A stretch of 64,000 bases of DNA, taken from Larix kaempferi. Taxonomy: Eukaryota; Streptophyta; Pinopsida; Pinales; Pinaceae. This document shows positions 22,598 to 35,279 of the stretch, piece by piece. The stretch is taken from the NCBI GenBank assembly GCA_027924585.1, contig BSBM01000150.1:19202001-19266000 (forward strand), given 5' to 3'. Position numbers and translations under genes: made by a program. Each line of letters starts with the position of its first letter. Position 1 is the first letter of the stretch. The notes under the pieces were generated by a model that worked only from the letters and a program-made list of their open reading frames with translations, made no database searches and was not told the DNA's origin.

Positions 22598-24031
22598 TAG
22601 TCCTCCCTTCACGAGATTGCATGTCCTCAAGCAACTCTAAACCGGGGTGTTTTAAGATCCACTCTCCCTCCCAAGTGGAATCCTCTGAGGGAAAATCATT
22701 CCATCTAACCAAGTACTCCCAAATCACTATGCTCCTCATCCTCCTCCCTTTGAAATCAATAATATTCTCTGAATTTAGAACCAACTTCCCTTCCTCATCC
22801 AGTGGAGGAATATTCGTTAAAGTGGTGACCTGTTATCCCAATTCCTTGTTTAGGAAAGATACATGGAAAACATTGTGGATCTTGCTACCTTCTGCAACTC
22901 CAACTCATATTCCACCTCTCTGACTCTCTTGACCACCCTGTATGGTCCATAGAAGAAATGATTCAACTTCTCTGTGCCACTCTTCTACAGTGAGGACTCT
23001 CTGTATGGTTGCAAGCTCAGAAATACCAAATCCCCAACCTCAAAGCTGCGCTCCACCCTATGCCTATTTGCATACATATTTTCTTAATTTTGGCCAACAT
23101 ATAATTTTTCCTTCAGGATTCTCAAGATGTCCTAGCTCTCCTACAACCAATCTTTGGCCTTGGGGGCCCTGCACTCCCCAAATTCCAAATCGATAAATGA
23201 TGGAGCCTCATATCCCTACAATTCTCTAAATGGACTCATCCCAATGGACATGTGATAAGTGGTATTATAACAGTCCTCCCCTATATGCAAACACTTAATC
23301 CATTCCCTATGTTGTATCGACACATAGTTCCATAAGCACCCCTCAATCCATTTGTTCACTATCTCTGTCTCCCCATCTGTATGAGGGTGATAGTTGGTAC
23401 TAGGTGTCAATTCAGTCCCTGATATCTTGAACGAATTCTGGAAAAATGTGTTGAGAAATCTGTTGTCTCGATCACCGATTGTGTATATCGGAATGCCATG
23501 TAGTCCAAACATCTATTTGAAGAACAAATATGCCACCTAATATGCACTATAATTTAAAGGAATGTCAAAGAAGTGTGAAAACTTGGTCAACCTATCTACC
23601 ACTACATAGATATAGTCCCTTCCTTGTACCTTTGCAAGCCATGAAATGAAATCCATAGAGATGATTTCCCATTTCTATTTAGAAACAGGTAATGGTTGAA
23701 GCAATCCTGCAGGATATGTAGCCTCCGACTTGTTCTTCTCACAAGTCATGTACTCCCTCAAATATTGTAACACATACTCCTTGAGACCCTTCCAAGAGAA
23801 TCTCTCCCTCACTTGCCTATAACTCTTCATATATCCCGAGTGCCCTGCTAGTGGTGTGTCACATACTTCTCTGAGGATCCTATCCTTGAGTGTGGACTCA
23901 AGAACAGCGTAGATTCTATCCTTGTTGTAAGTGATTTCATCCACTACTTTGTACCTATAATCTTGAATGATTCCCTCCATAAGCTCACAAGCGAATGTAT
24001 TCCTAGAGTATTCCACCAAGAGAATGGACTT
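22578..24031 (-). pseudogene. Integrase and chromodomain region, gypsy element 1
   Basis: Upstream on the minus strand (24019-23675) lies the zinc-binding part: AGHSGYMKSYRQVRERFSWK, then MTCEKNKSE and AGLLQPLPVSK. The catalytic core continues at 23512-23216 with GLHGIPIYTIGDRDNRFLNT, STNYHPHTDGETEIVNKWIE and CYNTTYHMSIGMSPF. The C-terminal piece (22784-22578) has EYLVRWNDFPSEDSTWEGEW, a chromodomain-like block, and ends MMSPST inside the LTR. Several stops and frame changes separate the pieces. Confidence 0.85.
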
Positions 24032-24461
24032 TTAGTTTGTTGAGATCTTTGTCATGGAGAAGGATGTAAGATTCCTTGAAAGGGCATCGGAAAATATGTT
24101 CTTCTTTCCCTTCATATAATCAATGTCAAAATCATATGCCTTCACCATACTTACCCATTTTTGTCGTCTCTCGTTCAAGTCTCTCTGCTCCAAAAAATAC
24201 CCCAAGTTGTTGTGTTCAGTCCTCACCACAAAGCACCCTCCAACCAGGTATTGTATAAACTTGGCTAATGCATGCATGATGGCCAACATCTCTTTATCGT
24301 AGATGGGGTAGAGCCTCTCTGGATCCCTTAGCTTCCTGCTCTCAAAAGCAATCGGATGTCAATTTTGCATCAACATTTATCATATCCCCTCTTCGGATGC
24401 ATCACACTCCAACACAAATGGCTATGAGAAGTCTAGCAGTGCTATTACTAGGAAAGTGCTC
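24032..24461 (-). pseudogene. RNase H region, downstream part, gypsy element 1
   Basis: Frames read MLAIMHALAKFIQYLVGGCF, RTEHNNLGYFL and NERRQKWVSMVKAYDFDIDY, then KGKKNIFSDALSRN. These match the gypsy RNase H domain. The 5' part of the domain lies beyond the hAT insertion, at 27082 and above. Confidence 0.85.
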
Positions 24462-27081
24462 CAGGGATCATTTTAAGAACCCCCCAAAATTTATATGTAT
24501 AATAAATGGGCGAATCTCCCTGGTATATAGAAACTTTTGAAAGCTATTTTATCAATAATATAATAGGTATATTTAATTTTTTGGCTGATGTTTCATTCTA
24601 TTATAGAATCTTGTTGAATCTTTCACTAAATTATAAGATATTGTAAAATCTTGGCGAATATTTCACTAAATTATAACATATTGTAAACACTTGGTGAATC
24701 TTTCATCGAATTATAAAACCATGTGATGTCTTGGTAAATATTTTTCCAGGAGGACTCAACTTTTGATTTTGCAGATTAGTTAAGCTAGTGCAATAGAAGA
24801 AAATATACTAGAGCTCAACTCTAGACTCTCTCAACTCCTAGAATCTCAAATGAACAAATGCATGAATGAGGATAGGAGGGAGTTATTATAGGTTTCACAA
24901 ACAATATTCGGTCACTCACAATTGAAAGTGTTGGTGAAACACAAATGCACTAACTATATTTATGGCAAGTGTGGACTCCACTTGTTATATGCCCTTAATG
25001 GTCCAACGGACATGTGGGGACCCAAATCTTAACAGACCAACAAACTGATAGAATCAAACACTTTACACTTTGGAGCGATTATGGAACCCACAAACCATTA
25101 TTACAACGTGAAGTACTATCAAGATCCACAACCTTAATATAGTGTATGAATTCTCAATTAGCTTATTTTCCAAATCTCCCATTTTTAAGCTACCCTCTAA
25201 GAAAAAAAATAACCTACTTATTTGTTTATAGATATGAATACCAATTTTTCCTTTCTTTTGTTGATTACCAAAATCTGAATTATGTCATTTGGTTTAGAAT
25301 TTTTAGAGTTAGTTAGAAACTTGCAATGGTTAATAGAAATACAAAATACACTAACATGAATATAAATCGCATTAATGCATCATCATGTATATTATTAGAA
25401 CTACTATGTTAAAGACTACATTTCTCAGATAAACCGAGGTGGTGTTTGTATCCATGTCCTTGAAATTATTGAAAGCATTCAAAATGCATAGTAAAATTGT
25501 TTTAGCATGCTCATTGAATGCAAAAGAAAAGATATCAAAAGCAAAATGTCTACATTTGAGGTCAAACATGGCGTATACATATTATATATAATCATGATGG
25601 AAATGAAGTATCATGTTCCAACTAAATCATATATTCATCATACATAACTAGATCCATTTCTAGATTATGATAGCAATTACATATAAAAGGAAATCGCCCA
25701 AAAAAAAAATTGAATGACCCTTACAAAAAACAAAATACCGTTAACCAAATACCAAACCCAACAAATTTAGGTTACATATAAAATTGACAAACTTGATAAT
25801 ACAAATTAAAAAATCTACTAGTCACGAACTTCTCAATACAAATATTACAATATACCATAACGCTTTGGACAACTCTACAGGAAGACAGTGCCAAAATAAT
25901 GACCATTCTACTATAGCCTTGACATTATAATCAATGTGCATTCATTTATATTACAAGCATCCCATACATCAACAATAATAGACAAAAAATATGAACATAC
26001 ACACTCTCATGAATGCCTAAGATCCAATAATATTTGCATAGAAAGATTCTAATAAAAACACATTTTAAACAACTGGGTCAAATATAGTTTGAATATATAA
26101 AAATAGCGTTGCATCTCTCCATCAAGAGTGGCAACCGCTAACAATGTATAAATGTTAGTTGGTGATTTAAACACGATAAGGTATAAAATAAATCCTATCT
26201 TATGAGCTCTAGAACGATTTCGCGAAACCAACACTCCTAGGATAGATTAAAACCCTAACAACACCAAACGAGTCCTGAGAATTAAGAGTTCCCTAGAATT
26301 CAACAAGCCTTGAAAAGCCTCCATGATAAAAGGCACGATAAAAGACAAATTTACAGTACAATAATCTATTGTATTTGTGGATAAAAAGCATAAAAATCAT
26401 CATAAAAGGCATACCGCATTAAGTACTGGAGGACAAGCATGATGCAAGTATGTATTCTATGATAAATTGCATGTGCGGTGTGCCCCTTCAAGACCTGAGC
26501 TTTCAGCCATGGAGATGTTGTGCGAAGATTAAAATGTTGAGAAAACTAAGAATGTAAAGTGGAATCGCATAAACTAGAACCTTCACCTTGAAAAAGAAAT
26601 ATAATGTGGGTGAACCATGAATCACTGTAGCCTTTATATGTGACAAAATCACCCCTGATTTTCCCTCCACTACTAGAAATCGAGGGCTCAAAGAAGGTAT
26701 CAACATGAAATTGACCAAAATTCCAGGTGAATGCAACCATATGCCTAAATTATAGGGAAAATGGAGGGCAAAATAACCCTTGGGAGCCTCCATTACTGAA
26801 AATCGAGGGTGAAGGAATGATTTCACTAGAATTTATCTAGAAATAAGGGGCGAAAGATAGATTGGAGGGAGATTTTGCTAGGGCGAAAAATAGTTTTTTT
26901 TCATTTTCCTCATTAATATACAGGAGGCTATTAATTTTGGATTTATTTTTTTTCCAAAAAATATTGGTCGAATATATTTTGGCCGAAAAAACCCTTTCCA
27001 TATAAGAAAATAGACCATTAAATTTATGTAACCCCCTTAATTTATCCCATGGGATAAATTTAGTCCCTAAAATGATCCATG
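24462..27081. mobile_element. Non-autonomous hAT element, 2.6 kb
   Basis: It is flanked by the 8 bp duplication AAGTGCTC (24454-24461 and 27082-27089). The left end reads CAGGGATCATTTTAAG and the reverse-complemented right end reads CATGGATCATTTTAGG, giving terminal inverted repeats. Removing the insert restores the RNase H order seen in gypsy element 2. An 8 bp duplication with CAGGG-like ends is the hAT signature. No hAT transposase domain (such as the dimerisation region or BED finger) was recognised in the 2.6 kb, so it would need a helper. The left subterminal zone holds 40 bp repeats. Confidence 0.88.
24591..24740. repeat. Subterminal 40 bp tandem repeats of the hAT element
   Basis: Three 40 bp units (24621-24660, 24661-24700, 24701-24740) and a partial one before them. 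Each starts TTTCAYYRAATTATAA and ends CTTGGYGAATM or close to it. In hAT elements such subterminal repeats bind the transposase, so the same role is inferred here. Confidence 0.8.
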
Positions 27082-28010
27082 AAGTGCTCATTACCCTCTT
27101 CATCCTGTTAAATCCTCATTGTGCCTCCTCTAACCATATGAAATCTCCCTTCTTGGTGAGATCCATCAGTGGTGCACCAAGTTGTGAAATTTTTTTCACA
27201 AAGTGAATGTAATAGCTACATAATTCGAGAAACCCTCGTATCTCTGTAAGTGATATGGGCATGGGCCAGTCTAAGATTTCCTGGATCTTCTCCTGGTACA
27301 CCTATACCCCCTAAGCGCCAATCACATGTCCCATATAGAGAATATTTTTCAACCCAAACTTGCACTTTTCCTCCTTGGAAAACAGTGACTGACCCCCCAT
27401 GATGCTGAGAATCTCATTAACATGTCTAAGATGCTCCTCTCAAGTCTTGTTTTAGATCAGTAGATTATCAAAGAACACCAGTAAGAATTTCCTCAGCTAT
27501 TTTTCGAATATATGGTTCATACACGACCAGAAGGTACTTGGTGCATTAGTCAACCTGAAGGGTGTGACTAGAATCTCATAGTGCCTATAGTGACATATAC
27601 ATGTTGTTTTGTGGATATCCTCCTCTATGACCCGAATCTGATGGTACCCTGATCAAAGATCAATCTTCAAGAAGTACACTGCCCCATGCAACTCATTTAT
27701 TAATGCATTGATCCTAGGTATCGGGTACCGATTTTTTATGGTATTCTTGTAAAAAATCCTTGTAGTCAATGCACATTCTCATTGTGCCATCCTTCATCTT
27801 CACCAATACTACTGAAGAAGTGAAGGGACTAGATCTAGGCATGTTGTGCCCCATATCTAGTAACTCCTGTATGAATTTCTCTATCTCATCTTTAAAATTA
27901 TTGAGATGCATATATGGTGTGGTGATCATGGGATTTTCCCCCTCCTCTAACTTAATGACATGCTCAAATCCCTTGTCAGGTGGTCCCCCTACTGGTAGTG
28001 GTCCAAACAA
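27082..28010 (-). pseudogene. Reverse transcriptase and start of RNase H, gypsy element 1
   Basis: At the right end (28010-27714) the minus strand reads NPMITTPYMHLNNFKDEIEK, then SSVVLVKMKDGTMRMCIDY, the usual start of gypsy reverse transcriptase. Shifted frames down to 27310 match the palm and thumb regions of gypsy element 2. At 27301-27116 it reads EIRGFLELCSYYIHFVKKIS and LMDLTKKGDF, the RT to RNase H connection. The domain is decayed and the hAT element follows at once. Confidence 0.85.
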
Positions 28011-28560
28011 TTGTCATGCTTCCCAGGCAACTTTCGTATGTTCACATGATAGTGTCGGTGGTTCTATGATTAATTATGTGTGGTGAGCAAACACTCTGCA
28101 GCCCATGCCACATCACCCTATCTAAAGATGGTCTCCATGCATTTGTTTGACATGATCCTCAAAGCTCCTATCGACATGCCTCTCAAAACAACCTGCTAAC
28201 CCCTTTTGTCGAAGAATTCCATCATCATGATATAATAGTTTATTTTGAAGTCTCCGAGTGAGTATAGCCACTGGACTCCCAATACTATATTGGTGTCCAC
28301 CAAATCCACTAAATAGAAGTCATCAATCAACATATAGTTTCCCAATGTCACATTCAATCATCTGAAGCTCTGAGTTCAAGTCATGTTGTACCATCTACTA
28401 CCACTACATTGAACTGCTCAAAGTCCTCTATGGGAATGATTATGTGTCTCCTAGTGACAAGTCCTACATCTATGAAGTTGTGGGTATCCCAGCCATCGAT
28501 CAAGGTTGTAACTCTCTGTACCTGAAAAAATCCTATGATCATGAAGGTATAGAACCTGGG
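28011..28560 (-). pseudogene. Protease region, gypsy element 1
   Basis: Near 28485-28510 the minus strand reads LIDGWDTHNFID, against LVDGGATHNFID in gypsy element 2. This is the aspartic protease active-site loop, with the usual D-G-G-A replaced by D-G-W-D. Homology to the other element continues with stops. Confidence 0.7.
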
Positions 28561-29993
28561 GACTCATGAAAGTGTGGAAATGGTTACTCCTTTGAAACCC
28601 TCTAGTAATTGCACCTGCTTTGTAACCTTAAGGTGTGGTGGCTCATCGTTTCTCTTCCTACTATCATGTGTGTGAGCTATCTCATCCTCACCGTCATCCT
28701 CTTCATCGGAGAGTACTTCTATATAATGTACCTTTCCTTTTCCCATGCATCGGTAACCTGGTTCCCAAGGTTCTTTGCAGCTATATCAAAGCTTCTTCCT
28801 CCTCAACTCCCTGCGAGTCTCTTCAACTCTCTCCAAGTCTCCTCATCTGTCATGTCCTTCCCCATCCATGGCTTTTGGGGAAGCTTCATCTCCTTACCCT
28901 TTTCTGGAATAAATGGTTTCATTGGTGCCTTCTTGGCAATCGTATCCTATAGGTCCTAGGTCTTCATGATGGTATCCTACAATGTGGTTGGACTGAAGGC
29001 CTTCACCCACCCCCTCAAGGGTTCAACTAACCCGTCAATGAAAATCATCGCTAATATCTGCTCATATATGTCTGTCACCATGATTGCCATCCTCTGGAAC
29101 TTCATGATGTATGTTGTCGATGTGCCTATCTGTCTCAACTGTGCCAATTCTCTGAAGTGGATCTCAGGATCCTTTTTGCCAAACCTGTCCATCAACCTCT
29201 GGTTGAAATCCACATAAGATGTGATATTGGCATGCCCTAGTGTCACTAGCCCATGGTACCACCACTCATGAGCTTCTCCATCCAAGTGTAGGGTGGAAAA
29301 TTCAACTTCATCTGCTTCTATCATCGGGTTAGGTTGGAAATAAGTGTCCAACTTATGTACCCAAGATCTAGTTGTTCTCTAGGCAGATCCATTGAAATAT
29401 GGGTTAGACAACTTCCCCACCTTGCACAAAAGATCATAATTAAGTTGGTTCTGTGTTGTTGTGTACCATTCCCTAGGCTTGTTTCTGTACTTGATATTGT
29501 ATTAGCCTTGGTAAGACATGGTTGCATGGATCTCTTCTCCTAATTCCTTGTACTCCCTAAAATAGGTGGTAAAATCATCATCTTGACCTTGCTGCCCCTA
29601 TACTCTTGTAATTTTCTCCTGAAGGAATGGAGGTAGTAATGTCCTAGATGTCCTTCTCCTCCCTATATGTGGGACACATTGTGCTGGGATATGGGTACTA
29701 CTACCCTCTGCATGAGCTCTATCATCTCCATGATATCTACTAGGTCCAACATGTCCTGCATCAATCTAGTTCCATCATTGGCTCACTAGCTGCGTGAGCA
29801 CCTCAAGGGCCTGTTGCTGGTACCTGGCCATCTTTGCATGTCTCTCAGCTATCTCATTATGTCCCTTTTCCAAGTCACTCGGTATCCTGTGCACACTCTC
29901 CTCTGAGGGATATTGGATGTCTCCCATAACCTCATCTTCCTCAGATGACTCTGATCTTGGGAAGGGTAGTCCTCCACATCCTCTAACCATCAA
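28561..29993 (-). pseudogene. gag region, gypsy element 1
   Basis: The start is inferred at about 29990 (MVRGCGGLPF). The gag core at 29351-28977 reads MDTYFQPNPM, EAHEWWYHGL, FGKKDPEIHFRELAQLRQIG and GLVEPLRGWVKAFSPTTL. The zinc knuckle region near 28745-28775 has lost its first cysteine to TGA (the rest reads YSCKEPWEPGYRC). An acidic linker, EVLSDEEDDGEDE, follows. Domain order matches gypsy element 2. Confidence 0.85.
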
Positions 29994-30027
29994 TTTCTCA
30001 TGTAATCACAAGCTAGAAAAATCACCA

Positions 30028-30039
30028 ACTCGGATACCA
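30028..30039 (-). other. Primer-binding site, gypsy element 1
   Basis: Minus strand TGGTATCCGAGT, one base inside the 5' LTR. It is a changed form of the initiator methionine site TGGTATCAGAGC. Confidence 0.7.
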
Positions 30040-30040
30040 C

Positions 30041-31194
30041 TATAATATCCCCAACTATTGTAGGCTTAGGATTTTAGTTTCTGGTTGTGTTTTTTAATCA
30101 AATGGTTTGCATGACAAGTGTTTATGACTTTCTACAAATAGTTTGCATACATTCTAATGAATATATTTCAACAAGCACATTGCAATTATTCCAAATACAC
30201 ATGAAATAGGAGAGACAACGTCATAATTTTTATTATGAATGGAAACTCATATCACAACAACACAATTCTCTAATGGATGTTATGGAAACTACAACATTTC
30301 AATCAAACACATAAAATGCAAACCAAAAACTAGTAGTCATGCCTCATCTCCTCTATTAGTTTATACGTCCCCTCCAAGCCTCTCCTAGCCGCCAAAATCC
30401 TACCACAAGTGATGGTGTTCATCCCCAAGGGAAATATTCCCTCCTAACACCATGAAGTGGCCTTATGGCCCTATCTTCTCTACCCCAATTCTTGTCGAGA
30501 CCCCCATGGTCCTCTAGAGTCTTCATGACTATGAAAAAATGGTGGATCCACCCCCTAGGGAGCTTCCATGAGCCTTCCTATCCCCATGAATTCCTCTAGA
30601 CGCCTCTGCGGCCTCTCCTAGATCCATGACATTTCCAAATTAAGGATCGGCCACTCCACTAAACCCACAATGAGCCTCCAAGTGCCATGATCCTCCTCCT
30701 AATTCCCACAACCTTGCAAGAAAGTGACTCAACTCCTTGAGGAAGATCTCCCAAGCAAGTCGCTACACCATGAAATTGAAGATAAATTTCCAAATGAAGC
30801 TCTGATGGAAACCTTGGATGGTTTTCCCTCACGTCTAACTCGGGCATATATTGCACCACCAAAACCAAACCACAATGGAAGGGTTTTGCAAACCCCAACG
30901 AAATTCTTGGCTCACAAGAGTGCTCCAATCAAGAGATCAATCCAAAACATAATCATGAAATTGAGGCATTTCCCCTCCTTTATATGTCTTCGATTCTCCT
31001 TCTAGAATGTTTCTTCATTGACTTAGTCCACATGACCCTTTTAATTAAATGTCACTTTAGAAATACAACAAATCCTATCTAAGTGACATCAATAATTCCT
31101 CCCTGACTCCCTTTTCTTCACTGACTATAGCTTGTGGGAGTCATATAGACTACTAAGTTATCCCCTCATCATGATCAAGTGGAATGGGATATCA
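30041..31194 (-). repeat. 5' LTR of gypsy element 1
   Basis: Homologous to 21443-22597 along its length. Its plus-strand start has mutated from TG to TA (TATAATATCC). It ends GGGATATCA. Confidence 0.85.
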
Positions 31195-32290
31195 GTGCAT
31201 TGGTGTGTGAACCATGAATTCCCCCAAGACTTGCAACGCACCATATCTAAATTATATGAATTTGTAGATTGGATCATATCAAAAGATATCCATATGGCTA
31301 TCATCCCATGGCAGTGTTGATCTATAACTAAGATTGTTTGTATGTTTGAGAAAATTTCCCATGAGTTTCATGTATTTTCAAGTTCATCTTCTAATTCACC
31401 TAATTGATGAGGTTGGATTAGCCAAGGTGATCTCATGTTGTTAGATGTTCTTCTTAGAGAGGTACATGAAAAAATTAAAGTGAGTTGTTCGATAAAGGGA
31501 AAATCTTGAGAAGTCTATGGCAGAGGGATATGTAGTATATAAGTCATTCTATTATGCCAATGAGTAAATCAAGCAAATTAATAGCACATTTGACACAATG
31601 GTTTGGCATGACCAACAAGATGAGGACAAAAGGGAAGGGGAACTACTACAAACAAACGAAAAAAGGTGAATGATAAAAAGTAATCCACTTATCTTTTGTC
31701 AAATTTATACAAAGTGACTATTTACATTGAACTTGGCAATATATATTTGATCTCGTATTATTATTTCTTATTTCATGAATACATCAACAAAATTTAGCAA
31801 TTGGCGCCATCAATAAATTAATTATTTTCAATGCCGAGGAAATGCAACTATGTGTCACATTGTATGAAGAGAAGAGAAGGACATGGGAGAGTGACATGAA
31901 AGAATTCTCCTGGTTGAACAATATAAGCATACCTTATCCTGATCATTCAAAAGAAAATATGCCAATGATCTACCCCAACGGTTGGGTGGTTGAGCATATC
32001 AGAGACAAATATTGCACATTTGATTGTTACCTACGTGGTGAAGAGGGGACACAAAACATAAGGATCGTGTGCAATAATTATTTAATAATCTCTTAGTGTA
32101 CATTTTAAACTTATGATGCACATTTGAATTATAACATCTATACATTTTTATTAGACATATGAAACCATCATTTGTTCATGTTTTTCCAAGTGCATTTGTT
32201 CACATCTATGTGGGCATATGGACATCATTTTCACATTGAGGATGTTAATGACGGATGTGTTACATTGGAATATGGAGCAGAAGTAGAGTA
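31195..32290 (+). pseudogene. CACTA transposase, second part
   Basis: After the gypsy element the plus-strand frames resume TNP2-type downstream sequence. Around 31395-31460 they read IHLIDEVGLAKVIS, MFFLERYMKKLK and, after stops, SMAEGYVVYKSFYYANE. This is the conserved block after the TNP2 core (DUF4218-like). An open stretch at 31842-32096 reads IYPNGWVVEHIRDKYCTFD. A last piece near 32240-32285 reads FHIEDVNDGCVTLEYG. No TIR of the CACTA element was found in the window. Confidence 0.7.
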
Positions 32291-32339
32291 GGAAACCACC
32301 TTGAATTCATTGCTACATATAAGACACTAGGCGTAGGTG

Positions 32340-33735
32340 AATGAGCTCTAGAATTTCACCTCTAATATGCACTTTCGTGCCATCTAGGCCATCTTTGTGT
32401 CCATTCTAGTGAGTGTGGGAACCTAATTTGGGAGGCACATTACATTCGACTGGTGAAACAATTTGGCATGGAGAAGATAGTAGAAATACTATAGAAGTGT
32501 TTCTATTAGCCAAAGCTCCAATAGGATGTCTGTAGGTATGTTAGATCATGCACTGCCTACGCTATCGCAAAACATGCCATTAAGAAGCAGGGGATGCACA
32601 CGCATATACCTACCCTAGAAAATCCTTGGGAATCCATCTTCATGGATTATATGTTAGGTCTACCCTCTCCTAAGCATGGTAATGACTTTGTATTTGTGGT
32701 TGTCGGTCGGTTCTCTAAGATGGCCATTCTGGCACCCTACAAGAAGAGTATCAAAACATAATCCATTGCTAAGATCTTCTTTGAGTGTGTTTGGGTTCAT
32801 TTTGGGCTACCACAGACCATTATTTCATATAGGGACAATAGGTTCCTCAATACTTTCTAGTCTAGCTTATGGCCTCTGATGGACACCAGGCTAAACAAAT
32901 CGACTATCTTCCACCCCAAAACATATGGACAAACATATATGGTCAATAGGATGATTGTGCATATCCTATGAATGTACAACTCTAGGAATCCACATACATG
33001 GATGATTGTCTTCCATGTGTTCAACATAGCTACAATAGACCCCTCCACAACTCTATTGGCCACAAGGATTTTTAGGTGTGCTTTGGGTTCCAATCATCCA
33101 TCCCCATTAATGTAGCTCTTCACATTCCATCTACTTCATAAGAGTCTTCCCATACTCAAAATGAGGTAGATAGAGAAATAAAATTTGTTGAATGTATCTA
33201 GAACATCCAACAACATATTCATGATATCCTACAGAAAGCCAATGCGAAGTATAAGCAACGACATGACCAACATCAAGTTCAACACAAGTTTCAGGTTGGT
33301 GATAAGATATGGTTGCATCTGTAGAAATAGTGCCTCATAACCACCCATAGAAGGCTTAGACCATTTCAATATGGACCTTACACCATCACAAAGGACGTGG
33401 ATGAGAATGGTTTTGAATAAAGTATTCCCCCTTTCCTTAGCTTGCACCGAGTGTTTGACATGGAGTTGCTTCAACCATATTTTCAACCTTTATTGGACAC
33501 CTCGTAGGTGGCATAGAACTTGGCCCCTACGAAAGTCAATATTGACTGCACTAAGTAACCACAATGTCATGGACATCTATATTAGGGGAACCCACTAGAA
33601 GAACATATAACTCTATCGAGTGGTCAAAACAATAAAACTTCTTCACCAAGGCAAGTCGCTCACCGGAAGTTAGATTGAAAAAAAGTACCCCCCATCTGAT
33701 GAAGGAACTTGATGCAATGGGTACTACTTCTTCCT
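32340..33735 (+). pseudogene. Integrase and C-terminal part of another gypsy element
   Basis: Plus-strand frames give the integrase in order: the zinc-binding stretch with YVRSCTAYAIAKHAIKKQGM (about 32530-32590); WESIFMDYMLGLPSPKHGND with VFVVVGRFSKMAIL (32625-32730); FFECVWVHFGLPQTIIS (32780-32830); FHPKTYGQTYMVNRMIVHIL (32915-32970). Further C-terminal pieces run to about 33730 (FQYGPYTITKDVDENGFE, LYRVVKTIKLLHQGKSL). The sequence differs in detail from gypsy elements 1 and 2, so it is another lineage. Reverse transcriptase and gag are missing. Many stops are present. Confidence 0.8.
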
Positions 33736-35279
33736 AAGGGGGGATGATTGATTTAGGTGGATACTGATGGCCACCCACCTATTCCCCTAACTTGGAATGA
33801 TTCTCCATCTTAACAGTTTTGCTATGATTTTTTCAATTTCCAAACTTTTGGGGCATTTTTTAGGTCCTAATAAGTGTTTTTTGGACCTGCAAATAATTAG
33901 GTTTGTAAAATCCTTACCTAAGCTTTAATTGAAATTGTTTTTCTCTTCGATAGGATATCGCGTGCCTGATATGGAGTTTGTATGTGAAAGTTGCAACCCT
34001 ATGAAGTTTATGTATCAACTAGACTACTTGGGGCCCACATTCCTTTGTGCCATTTCATCTCCTAGCATTAGGGTTTTGGATATTTAGGGTTTATTCCTAT
34101 CAGGGTTTAGGAAATATCTCTCTTCAAACATAAGCTACCACAATTCTAGCTAGTTTGTATTGCTTTGCAACTTACAATCTTTTTCAATTTCATTCATTAA
34201 TAGAATTTGGGTTTTACTGTACAATTATGATGTATGCAACCTCTTTGTGTGTGTGTTTCCATTTTATATTTCTACCTTCATTTCATTCTCTATATAGATC
34301 ACTCATTTGAGGTAAATAGGATGTTCTGACATCCTAGCCAATCTAACCCTATGTATGGGTTCTGTATAAGATCCAAGGTATGATCATCCTCACTGGAAAG
34401 CATTTGTAGTACATATGGAGTAATCCTACATAGGAACTTTGACTACCCCTCTTGGGAAACATCTTCCCCCACATGTGCATACACACATCGATCCTCGACC
34501 TAAGAGGAAGGTGGTCTAATGAAAACCTAGTGGTTAGAAACCTCTCACAAAAAAAAACAACTTTAAACCAAAAGGGAATCCCATCCTCCCCTCAAACACA
34601 CAATGAAAATGATCTAGAGCTAAATGAAATTATCAAAAAAATGGCATATAATACCTAGTACATCAAATAAGGTCTTTCCACTCAAGAATCTACATAGTAT
34701 AATAAAGGTCAACTAATGTAATACCCATAAATGGTTTAATGTGCCAATGTCGAGACCAAAAGTGAGAGGCACTTAACCACCTCTACACCAAATGAATGCA
34801 CATCCAATTAGCCACCGAAAATATGGAACTAACTAGGTTCAATGATGTTGTCACTAGCATATCTTTTAACATCAGATAACTGACTCTCTCCCAAAACACC
34901 AGCTGAGATATTAGGGAAATGGGGAAAATCCTCCCCTCTCCTAGATAAACCAATAATGAAGTATATGTACTCTTATGTGGGATATTACCATATATCCAGA
35001 CTAGCCCTAAAAGCCTATCTGGAATGATCCCAATGATGGATGAGCTTCCTCAATAGAACCATGTTCCTCTTGAGGGATGTAGCCTCCTCATAAAACTTGA
35101 GGAGGAAAACATTCCTCAAGAGAAGACGATTCTTTATCGGAATAGGATGAGGGTACAAATCCCTCTCCCTCTCTGAGGCCTACCCCTCTTGTAAAAATCT
35201 ATATGGGTCGACCTACTATCTTTGATTCAAATATATAAATTTCATTAGGCACACAAACATATATACCTAGCATAAAAAA
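33736..35279. other. Polypurine tract and unresolved sequence, perhaps an LTR
   Basis: AAGGGGGGA at 33736-33744 directly follows the gypsy C-terminus and would be its polypurine tract. An LTR could start at 33745 (TGATTGATTT). Its end and a partner LTR were not found. No supported gene lies in the remaining sequence to 35279. Confidence 0.45.

Larger units (their letters stand above)
21443..31194 (-). mobile_element. Chromodomain-type Ty3/gypsy element 1, nested in CACTA
   Basis: LTRs of about 1155 bp lie at 21443-22597 and 30041-31194. ATGCA before the left end and GTGCA after the right end are a target duplication with one change. A mutated methionine primer-binding site lies inside the right LTR. 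Gag, protease, reverse transcriptase, RNase H, integrase and a chromodomain-like tail follow in order on the minus strand, all with many stops. CACTA transposase sequence continues on both sides, so this element landed in that gene. A 2.6 kb hAT element later split its RNase H region. LTR divergence is higher than in gypsy element 2, so it is older. Confidence 0.9.
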
